Shown: positions 11,701-17,625 of the stretch, piece after piece | Numbering within the stretch: position 1 is the stretch's first letter | How the letters are laid out: each line of letters starts with the position of its first letter | Assembly: GCA_005223375.1 (NCBI GenBank) | Contig: RXOD01004554.1 | Coordinates: 1 to 20,552, forward strand | Direction: 5' to 3' | DNA: 20,552 nt | Source: Amoebophrya sp. AT5.2 | Lineage: Eukaryota; Sar; Dinophyceae; Syndiniales; Amoebophryaceae | The notes under the pieces: model-generated | Database searches by the model: none | Told to the model about the DNA's origin: nothing | Seen by the model: only the letters and a program-made list of their open reading frames with translations | Program-made: the position numbers and the translations under genes

Positions 11701-13030
11701 GGGCGTGAAGAGGACCACTCAGCTCGCGGCCGTGCAGGGCGGGGGCAACAATGATGATCAAGAAGAGCAGGAGGACGAAGGATGTCGTGACGACGTCATC
11801 GACGAGGCGAACAACCAGAAGGCAGGGGATGAAGATCGTGTGGAAGACTTGCTGCACGATGAGGGAAACGACCTACCCGGGAGACCTCTGATTCTGTCAT
11901 CCTCGAAGCCAGGAAACACAGATCATGCAGACAACTCCGAACACGAACTTTCCTGCAGCAACTCCGAAGTTAAGTCCGTGCTGCTCGTCGACGGAGCTGC
12001 GGGGGCTCCAACAATAGGCGCGAGCCAAAAGAGGGCCGATGCAACCAGTAGGAAGATAAAGAACAAATCGAGCAGACGCGCATCGGTACAACAAAACGAG
12101 CTGCCGGTGCCGCGCAAAGATGAGCAGCCGGGAGCAGGCTCGGCGTCCGTGCGAAAGAATGGCGGCATCAAGAAGACGGACTCAGTAGAGCATTCCCTGG
12201 ATCTTTCGCAGACTTCCGACCGCGCAATCTACAAGACGTACTCCCCACAGAAGCTCCTCCGACAGAACAGTAAAAAGCGGGAGCAGGAGGAGGGCCATGC
12301 CCTGCGACCGCACTGGCCGGTTGTTACAACTGGTGGCAGCACCACGATGAACTCGAACAACAGTGGAAATAGAAAAAGAAATGCACAGCACAAAAATTTT
12401 TGCAATTCCTCGACCTCCATCATCGATACGCACGCCACGGAGGCGGTGATACAGCGCGACTTGGACACACACATGCAGGCGCTGCAGCGGTCGACTGAGG
12501 ACTTGCAGCAGTCCTGCCGCGAGGGCCACTTTGCCGGAAAGGAAGAGTTGTTCCACACCGAATTCTCGCAGTTCGCGAAAGAGAAAGGGATCGGAACGGG
12601 CGTGCAGCGGGGCCGAAGGGGGCGGGGGGCTGACGTTGGAGCCGTGGCCTCATCCACCTCGGGAGCAGCAGGTGAGCTGCATCTTCAAGCGAACGGAGCC
12701 AGTTCAAGTTCAAGTTCTGGAGGCTTTACCGCCGTTTCTCTGCTCGGCGACGAGCTGTACCTTGAGCCGCAGTATGGGGCTGGTGGCGCGCATGCGCACC
12801 TAGCAGCATCAGCGAACATGGCTGCGGAACAGGCGGAAACCTCCTCATTGAAGGTGAAATACACCCAAGCCCAGCTGGAGCAGAAGAGCGCGGCGAAGCG
12901 CAGTAAGTTCATGAAAATGAAGCAGCGGCTCGGGACGACAACCGACGCAAACAACCTGAGTTGGTTCTCCACAGAAGAAACCGCAGAAGAAAAATTCCAG
13001 AGAAACTACCTAAAGCAGCTGAAAACATGA
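5705..13030 (+). CDS. Very long, mostly disordered protein of unknown function (2441 codons, single exon)
   Basis: I do not recognise a family. The frame runs 7.3 kb without a stop, so it is coding, but most of it is Ser/Gly/Ala/Asp/Glu/Lys-rich low complexity typical of disordered protein. More ordered-looking parts are the N-terminus (about 1-45, charged helix then DRYPKISRLIDVFHLE), a charged Arg/Leu-rich helix at about 821-845, a charged helix at about 1298-1335, and a Lys-rich C-terminal segment (about 2383-2441) that ends in an aromatic/charged stretch. It has no signal peptide or membrane segment. R-R-x-S motifs occur at S223, S999, S1069, S1990 and S2127, and K-R-G-S at S945. The start is uncertain: the frame is open upstream to 5618 and may be spliced from the preceding gene. 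An alternative reading at 5891-6044 may hide an intron (see findings). Role by inference only: scaffold or signalling substrate. Confidence 0.78.
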   Translation: MDEEAEEIARIRKHLQLVNHDPDFDRYPKISRLIDVFHLERDAGGSPAHNLHHRLSSSLSTRVNNRPASQGALLGGSSTSASRVAGGESQHRHPHHLHPGAPPTNKQSEFASALERFNAGFVLSRLFVDESGAHLPLPIVSDETKVAESASLVSKHLAEEKEGAASDASVSGTTSTAAAAARKETKDDESSLSEGFKAVEELAESNGMNDETVKKHKSHRRHSTIIAVDEEKTNTENDNASDETVVKKKSSASARAKAGFRNNRKTVTFCAGGSEDEEEPDLDKEDEDVLDSDTIARAPTPFAREEDGEEALNVVVPPPGNFTALQKLSEPLAEIIQNGVAKIHAHLPTSHTLDRPAKHIHNLLGGGATATGGGKKTRMLAGDIILDAILNKSTTEGLTVGTILEQLSTQLSLEEEATYAVRKESEAMKLVPVPAKNENVVVGKGNAVMSSSPADHVGTSPNKLLVFSPMTTAVKETTVTSPGGSFMQDGEQARGPRGKNTTSPNQLLKEHLEKRQIGGRSSGTGATRRCGAGATKIGGSQVKTRKLLENRESERIAKMFHGESPLSRPASPVLRVESPRALSRGVARNAAAQQFSSGDETSSCQDPVWQRAGGSSVQHQNSTSRHQHSSQVDHPHPLAPISNSNQARLAFVRSRNVQKSLLRHEREMREYLIEKGRRGVDLFYYHRSDGGRSRKTEEEKRRRPVSPNSHLAKMLLAHSAANVFMQNPALFGARDIEIVEPEEDVQRQLQQEREDTNDEGHALATKITKNEQKAKVLVGVCPGTNADGKNSLETLLDANWGGFYGTASGAGRGGNIQMIPHRERELMRLLDRERALRLLASRDPPVAQQRSVSAGDVGVGPLDATEVRRENSASRMSRNMAGGGRERTSSSGGAGNNATTRSFGRTASASPSRRRGTTSATTGSKQKANVFHGGLIPTGEKKRGSLRQTEILAAVDAGRAFMLLGKRSKEKAAADRQAAQPSGRGGGASGQQIDHRRSSRGKASDFATQQLLEQLNLPAEVETDEDVNQQLPHIIGTERPEGSLQNQKMMKPTTTTSRSSYDLSNRRASAADMLHGIEFANKMHAKYNGGGGSPAPGPPRGGTVPMSSRKNKNRATTQNLQPLDELMAAPPQFAGSGGALLELDHHNWRQLEEKLLQPEDDARGRAAALLLDGQQLLGLDQNHEEKFMVGSDLLRDEDVGVGEGDVEVEPQPASGKVMKINFSSDAEKKCMQKEQPNLTTPEEILALRRNPAVGFVGAMEASSKNDEDQHQVVHENDKDDDHQHEPALVGHTKSAVARKQDLEYVKKRSEKFSEEEKKMDEASYLLELSKDMMAKTKAPLVELCNGNRNLASLSPKGFRSAIVFNPNLSKDGSIEDGAHLDPAAVDEIEDFITGGGAIVAGEAGSSSLPPPGGGSGTGSTSLPLATVPRTRVSGGRSSASIGMKTEGLQKEPSLIESQIDDIVDQMFVDEVDGLSGGVENGKSTAGNNNKKKAQEQENKGDLPTLLQEMEQQDGAQHNMGHQLLQQCSGLGHTEHPGAKKGTKKSSVSCTLDLMDEDNASMGGKFPAPPPTCTSGKKHLLQHFGSSEMDLLLENLQDREDLRIADHAVDSDDIGDEEELSNMTIRKSKSSIMERPRAAAESCLVVGKTLSENSASRSRPSSRTNAAAGGMMIAQQQQTSTTAPATSRTPGATGGTSTGAASSATRMNHHQHQKQQKKSQGPRMLWKDELQQEAVHRALAKSLGRDPCSGNDGKASSEMKDKRRKKQVTGLGPRGRGPTSTSSRSTTTVFGGGAALEASSFNELGLPEVDNLYFDEELATTNFSGVLSLTTNSITKQQSFRDSVSDDRNTTTGGETGTNKGPADFDDDEVTISQAMGHRRSLGGAAAGARGGGNAGNRDATSGAAADDSRRAGDASSGSTRTSKAPPRSPSHEPLQPQGPQHLPDGMVTGNEYHLAQKFGGRSEEDNELELFAKTKSERGQIAAGMFRRDSFGTSSLGLLGVKRTTQLAAVQGGGNNDDQEEQEDEGCRDDVIDEANNQKAGDEDRVEDLLHDEGNDLPGRPLILSSSKPGNTDHADNSEHELSCSNSEVKSVLLVDGAAGAPTIGASQKRADATSRKIKNKSSRRASVQQNELPVPRKDEQPGAGSASVRKNGGIKKTDSVEHSLDLSQTSDRAIYKTYSPQKLLRQNSKKREQEEGHALRPHWPVVTTGGSTTMNSNNSGNRKRNAQHKNFCNSSTSIIDTHATEAVIQRDLDTHMQALQRSTEDLQQSCREGHFAGKEELFHTEFSQFAKEKGIGTGVQRGRRGRGADVGAVASSTSGAAGELHLQANGASSSSSSGGFTAVSLLGDELYLEPQYGAGGAHAHLAASANMAAEQAETSSLKVKYTQAQLEQKSAAKRSKFMKMKQRLGTTTDANNLSWFSTEETAEEKFQRNYLKQLKT

Positions 13031-14287
13031 AATGAACCAGAGGTTGTAGCGGCGGGCGGAGTCCGGTTTCCCTCTTCTGATCAGAGAAAATTCAAGAAAT
13101 GCATCACAGGAGATGACGACTGGTACAACCTGCTACAGCTTAAGCTTTTATGTTTATTTTACTACCGCGACATTAAATTCGAGCTCCACTGGAACTGGTG
13201 TTGAGGATGGAAGAGGACGTCAACGTACTCATTTTGCTTAGGTACAACAGCCGTTGAACGCATCAAGCAGCTCTTCGTTTCTATGGATTAGGATTCAAGT
13301 AAGTATGTAAGCCAGGAAGTGTGTGCGAGTGTAACATGTTGAAGTGGAAACGCATTTTACTGCAGAAGTTGTGCCACAAGCACGTATAGTACGAATTCTG
13401 ATCGGACGACGATGTTTACAATGAGAAAGATATCCATGCACCTTAATACAGTTAGAACCACCCTAAAAGTAATAGAGTAAATCCAATTTTTCGCATTCGC
13501 TGCTCGTGTGACATTTTGCGTTCGGCTTCAGTAAAATAAAAATAATTGAAATGTAAAGTAGCTCGACAGACACACTTCTGGTGTATGATCGACATTTATT
13601 GGAACGGAAATCGCACAACCTCTTTCTACCACTCACTGTGCGTTTGAGTAGAAGCGCAACTAGAAGCACTAGGCGACGGCCCTACTTTCTTAATGAACAA
13701 CCTCCCATCTCTCTGTATCGCATAATGATGCCGCGCTACTTTGACTCGGCACGTGCTGCTGCGACGTTTCATACGGATTCTGATGCAATCTTATCAACGA
13801 ACAACATCAACTTCAACAAATAAAAAGTGAAAACCGAGCTCGTTGCAGACTTGATGAGCATTATGATTCTTGTACGAGCCATCTACGTACGAGTAAGTAC
13901 ATCATACCTTCTGAAAGGATAAAAGAGATCGTGACAGCGTGGTCGTCTTGGTCTTCAACATCTTCACGTTCACGCCTAGTTCCAGTACCCTACAAGGACG
14001 AACCCCGACGCGCACGCGGGCGCCACGACTGCGTGCCGGTTATTTGCGGGCGCCGGCTCCATTGGTTGTTGCCTCTGTCTGTGTTGGTTTATCTGACGTA
14101 GCTGTCCGTGACATTGATCCATCTTGGTTTCTTTTGGATCTTGACCGCAGGATCGACGGCTTGGACGGGTTCGGCAGGGGATTAGATTATACCAGCAATA
14201 AAACATAAAGGTAGTGGTAGTCGGCGTCAGGCAATAAATCAGGATCGAGATCGTCGTGCAAGAAAGGACAAACATTAAACAGTTGTC
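13031..14287. other. Intergenic region between the long frame and the aldehyde dehydrogenase gene
   Basis: I see no supportable protein or RNA gene here; composition drops to AT-rich. AATAAA occurs at 13535-13540 and 14197-14202, but neither is placed convincingly as a polyadenylation signal. A possible non-coding (5' UTR) intron for the downstream gene could run from GAGTAAGT (GT at 13893) to GACCGCAG|G (ending 14150). GTAAGTAC at 13893-13900 is one of five copies of this octamer (either orientation) in the window. The short open frames at 13581-13823 and 13939-14208 look like chance. Confidence 0.5.
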
Positions 14288-16805
14288 ATGCATTGCAAGA
14301 AGCTTTCCATCTCCATTAGGCAATCGCTAGCATCCTCGCGCCCCATTTCGTTTTCAAAAGTTGTATCCGACCACGTCGTTGCTCTGCGAACTCTCGCCCC
14401 GCCCCGGCCCGGATTGCGATTGGAAAGTGGAAGTGGCCTCGCCGCTGCCGAGGCGAGAACATCATCGACATCTTCCCCACTTCTTGCACATCTTCAATTC
14501 CAAAAATCGACCGCCGCTGCTTTTTCGTCGATCTCGAAGATGTCCTCTTCGCCCCCGCCCGCCGAGACGCTGGAGTCTCGCAATCCGGCCACCGGCGCCT
14601 TGATCCGCACTTACGCCGAGTTCTCAGACGAGGAAATCGAAAACGCTCTCAGCGAGCTCCACCGCACGTTCACGCAAACGGGCTGGAGTTCCGCGACGAG
14701 TGCTCCGATCATTGCCGCGCGGTCCGCCTTCGCGGAGCACGTGGGAACGATTCTGCTCGAGCAGGTGGACGGGCTCGCGCAGCTGGTTTCCGACGAGATG
14801 GGGAAACCGGTCGCCGAAGCCGCGGGCGAGGTGAAGAAGTCCGCGGGACTGTGCCTGTACTACAGCAAGCACGCGGCGGAGTTTCTGCAGGCGAAGGAGA
14901 TGCCGCCGCTGCCGGGCACGAAGAGGGCGTTCTACATGTACGAGCCCCTAGGCGTGATCTACTCAATCATGCCGTGGAACTTCCCGATCTGGCAGGTGAT
15001 ACGCATGGCGATCCCGGTCATGCTGGGCGGGAATTGCGTGGTGCTGAAGCACTCGCCAAACGTGATTATGTGCGCACTCAAGTGCGAAGAGATCATGGCG
15101 GAAGCGATGCGAAGAAGCATGGGCAAATTTCAGGAGGCAGAAGGTATTCCTTCATTCACCGATGCGAAGTAGATTTGGAATTAGAAATATTGAAAATATT
15201 TATATTGAATCCAAGTGAGCACCCTAACTGTAGATCCAAGGCGAGGTTAGCACCGGACCACAACATTGTTGATATTGAATCAAAATGCGCTGAACTGAAC
15301 ATGATAATCATGTTGTCTTGCAGCCGCTCGTTCTGGTATGCTGGAAATAACGGTTGGGAAGATCATGACGGCACCAGGAATAAAAAAACACGAATTTCGT
15401 TGCGTCGCATCCTCAGCATTTCGTCCAACGGCGCAATCAGGCCCTTCGTCCCCCCTGGTGCCGGAAAATATGGTGGCTTTTCGCACACTGGCGATCACGG
15501 CAGCGAAATCCTCCCGAGTCCTGGAACACCCCTTTGTCCGCGGCGTGTCTCTCACGGGTTCCGAGCGCGCCGGCCGCGCTGTCGCCTCCCAGGCCGGGGC
15601 GCTCCTCAAAAAGTGTGTCGTCGAGCTCGGCGGCAACGACGCCTACGTGATTCTGAAGGACGCGGACGTTGACCGGGCGGTTTCCGAGGTTGTGAAGGGT
15701 CGTCTGTTGAACGCCGGCCAGTCGTGCATCGGGCCGAAACGAGTGATCTGCGAGGGGAAGGAAGTAAAGGAGGAGTTCGAGCGGAAGCTGGTGGCGAAAG
15801 TGAAGGAAGCGCTGGGGGGTGATGCTGATGGGGAGGAGGGCGGTCGTGGGGGGCTGGGCAGCAAGACGCTCGTGCACGGCCGCGCGGCTGCGGAGGTGCA
15901 GGAAAAGGTGGAGAAATCCATCCAAAGCGGCGCAAAGTGCATCTTCCAGAGTAGCGGAGGCGGAGCAGCTTCTACAGCTACAGGTGGTACAGCAACTGCA
16001 GCCGCTCCCGTAACCATACTGACCGACATCGCTCCCGACAACCCCGCGTTCGACCAGGAGATCTTCGGCCCCGTGTTTGGTATCATCCAGGCCGACGACT
16101 ATCAAGAGGAAATTTGTCCTTGTCCCGAAAAGTAGTGCCAGAAGTCTTGCGAAGTCTATGCTTCTGCGCTCGGATGTGCGTACACAGCTCCAGACGCAGC
16201 TTTTTCAACCATTTGGAACCCATTCCGAAAAGTGGGACACATTTCCTAGGGGTGTCTAGGTCCCGGGTTGAATGGAAAGGAACCCGGGACATGTTTCCTA
16301 GCTAGGTGTGTTTAGGTGCCAAATCGAGTTGGGACACAGCATAGTATGAGGGAAAGCTTCTGCTCGGGGACCAAATTAAGCTGAATGCAGGGATGAGGGA
16401 AAGCTTCTGAGAGGGTGCCGAGTCGGGGTCCAAATTAAGGCCCCTGTCCGACGCAGCTCCGGACACAGCTGGCCACGAGACTAGGAACGGAATCAACTCC
16501 CGGAACTCCTGAAAAAGTGGGACAGGGACAAATTTCCTGTTCATAACGACGAGAAGCATGCCATTGCTCTGCACAACGACAGCTCGTTCGGCCTCGGCGG
16601 CGCGGTCTTTTCGAAGGACGAGAAAAGAGCCCTCGAAATAGCAGAAACCCAGCTGCACACAGGGATGTGCTGGGTGAACGCATTTGTGAAGTCGGACGCG
16701 AGTTTGCCCTTCGGAGGCACGAGGAACAGCGGGCTAGGGCGCGAGTGCGGCTCCTTCGGCATGCTCGAATTCATGAACGTGAAAACCGTCGTGGTGGCGG
16801 AGTGA
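14288..16805 (+). CDS. NAD(P)-dependent aldehyde dehydrogenase, succinate-semialdehyde dehydrogenase-like
   Basis: Exons 14288-15143, 15441-16099 and 16551-16805 give 590 codons including the stop (589 aa). It oxidises an aldehyde, probably succinate semialdehyde, to the acid with NAD(P)+. Visible landmarks in order: SRNPATG at the domain start, MPWNFPIWQ (substrate/oxyanion Asn), GGNCVVLKHSPN (cofactor Lys), VSLTGSERAG (nucleotide-binding loop), VVELGGNDAY (general-base Glu), NAGQSCIGPKR (catalytic Cys), EIFGPVFG (Glu and Phe), and LPFGGTRNSGLGRE near the C-terminus. The pattern is closest to the bacterial Sad/YneI group, as known from the family. The first 84 residues before a second ATG at 14540 are rich in Ser/Arg/Lys with few acids, so a mitochondrial presequence is likely if the first ATG is used; start at 14540 would give a cytosolic form. 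The first intron's acceptor is ambiguous (15323 or 15440). The second intron is a transposon-like non-canonical element. Confidence 0.9.
15144..15440 (+). other. Intron 1 of the aldehyde dehydrogenase gene (297 bp)
   Basis: The donor is AGAAG|GTATTC and the preferred acceptor CAATCAG|GCCC (phase 1), joining QEAEG to PSSPLVPENM, the helix-turn before the nucleotide-binding loop. It fits the AG|G rule of the other introns and keeps the insertion relative to the family small. A second acceptor with a better pyrimidine tract (TTGTCTTGCAG, ending 15323) is also in frame and would add 39 residues. The intron carries one copy of a dispersed repeat (15216-15263). Confidence 0.7.
15216..15263 (+). repeat. 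Dispersed repeat, copy 1 (inside aldehyde dehydrogenase intron 1)
   Basis: It begins TGAGCACCCTAACTGT and contains GGCGAGGTTAGCACC and GGACCACA. It aligns over about 48 bp, with small gaps and roughly three quarters identity by eye, to 20189-20236 in the 3' flank. Both copies are non-coding. The family is unknown. Confidence 0.55.
16100..16126 (+). repeat. Left terminal inverted repeat of the introner-like element
   Basis: It is 27 bp long and matches the reverse complement of 16519-16545 at 24 positions (mismatches at positions 4, 7 and 21). Immediately upstream is the duplicated pentamer ACGAC (16095-16099). Confidence 0.85.
16232..16320. repeat. Internal repeats related to the element's termini, with a hairpin
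   Basis: Two imperfect direct copies read GTGGGACACATTTCCTAG (from 16232) and CCGGGACATGTTTCCTAG (from 16284), each followed by a GGTGT...TAGGT sequence. Both resemble the right terminus (GGGACA...TTTCCT). Between them, GTCCCGGGTT (16260-16269) and AACCCGGGAC (16281-16290) form a perfect 10-bp inverted repeat with an 11-nt loop. Confidence 0.7.
16346..16439. repeat. Imperfect tandem duplication inside the introner-like element
   Basis: ATGAGGGAAAGCTTCTG occurs perfectly at 16346-16362 and 16393-16409. Each copy is followed by a TCGGGG-CCAAATTAAG block (16364-16380 and 16423-16439, one base different). The second copy carries about 12 extra bases between the blocks. Confidence 0.85.
16519..16545 (-). 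repeat. Right terminal inverted repeat of the introner-like element
   Basis: Partner of 16100-16126. Immediately downstream is the second ACGAC (16546-16550), followed directly by the resumed coding sequence (EKHAIAL). Confidence 0.85.
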
Positions 16806-17625
16806 GTACTAACGGTGACGCTGCTCACGCTTTGGCTTTGCCCATGTCTGTGCAATTGCGCTTTGCGCCGGGGTTGGGATAGCGACGAGCTCCCCGGAGA
16901 AGGTAGGTGGAACCGAGCTCATGTCGTATTAAGTAGACGCACGCACCACATGATGAGGACGAGGACAGCCTGCAAGTCAGTACTTACATTGTGTACACCA
17001 AGCTTCCAGCAAGTGCAAGAGAAGACTAATCGACTGTCGCGTCTTGTTTTGCACGCGACGATCCCGAAAGGCGACGGCTCTGGCTCGCACAAAATGGTAC
17101 CAGTCTCCTTGCTTCTACTACGAGGTCGGGGGCTGTTCTTGAGTCGCCCTCCTCATTTATCATGTGCCGTTGCTTATGCTTGTCCCCATGCATTCATGTG
17201 TGAACTCAGAGACAGATCATCTGCTGCTCGTGAAAATCCACATCAACAAGATCTAGATCACAATAAAAAAATATTTCTCCATGGATCGAAACCCACCATG
17301 ATCCAGCAAAATGAATGTTGATCCACCTAAAGCTAAACTGCATTCGCCCTTCTGGCCGTGGCCCATGCTGGTGTACGCCGAAATGAAAATGCCCACTTTC
17401 GCTAACTTTTGTCTCTATCGAATAACCAACACCAAGAGCAAGACTATATGAATATCTATGAAATCGCAGGAGAATTTTCACGCCGTGCTAGAAGATTTTT
17501 CGCTCGCGCGATACAGTACATAAAACATAAGTTAAGTACTATACCAAGAAGGTCATTCAGGGAATCGCTACAGCATCAAAGACGATTTTTCCCCACACGA
17601 AAGCAAATTCAAGGACAAAAACAAA
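16806..17625. other. Intergenic region between the aldehyde dehydrogenase and nucleoplasmin-like genes
   Basis: I see no supportable gene; the open frames here lack family features. It holds the 3' UTR of the upstream gene and the presumed promoter and 5' UTR of the next. No TATA box or other core element can be called with confidence. The sequence just before the next ATG is A-rich (GACAAAAACAAA), a favourable start context with A at -3. GTACTTAC occurs at 16980-16987. Confidence 0.5.

Larger units (their letters stand above)
16100..16545 (+). mobile_element. Introner-like transposable element acting as intron 2 of the aldehyde dehydrogenase gene
   Basis: The 446-bp element starts TATCAAGAGGAAATTTGTCC and ends with its inverted counterpart GGACAAATTTCCTGTTCATA. 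The terminal inverted repeats are 27 bp with 24 matches. They are flanked by a perfect 5-bp direct repeat ACGAC at 16095-16099 and 16546-16550, as expected of a target-site duplication. The host exon reads into a stop (TAG at 16133-16135) inside the element, so it must be removed. Removing the element plus one ACGAC (16100-16550, 451 nt) joins IIQADD to EKHAIALHNDS in frame at the normal family length. None of the six possible boundary shifts gives GT...AG, so splicing would be non-canonical. It encodes no transposase and is therefore non-autonomous. The interior holds several direct repeats and a hairpin. Introner elements of this kind are known from Amoebophrya and some other algae. Confidence 0.82.

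Noticed and set aside
13581..14208. Short open frames at 13581-13823 and 13939-14208
   Set aside because: They lie in AT-rich non-coding DNA, have no recognisable motifs and no coding-like third-position bias.
16132..16525. A canonical in-frame GT-AG intron inside the aldehyde dehydrogenase element (GTAGTG to GACAG|G)
   Set aside because: It keeps frame, but leaves 19 extra residues encoded by the inverted repeats at a place where the family has near-constant length. The ACGAC-bounded excision gives the expected length. It remains the main alternative until cDNA is seen.
16102..16543. A 3-bp TCA duplication as the element boundary
   Set aside because: It also keeps frame, but the inverted repeat continues outward past TCA to TAT/ATA and meets a longer perfect repeat (ACGAC). 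TCA would also leave four extra residues.
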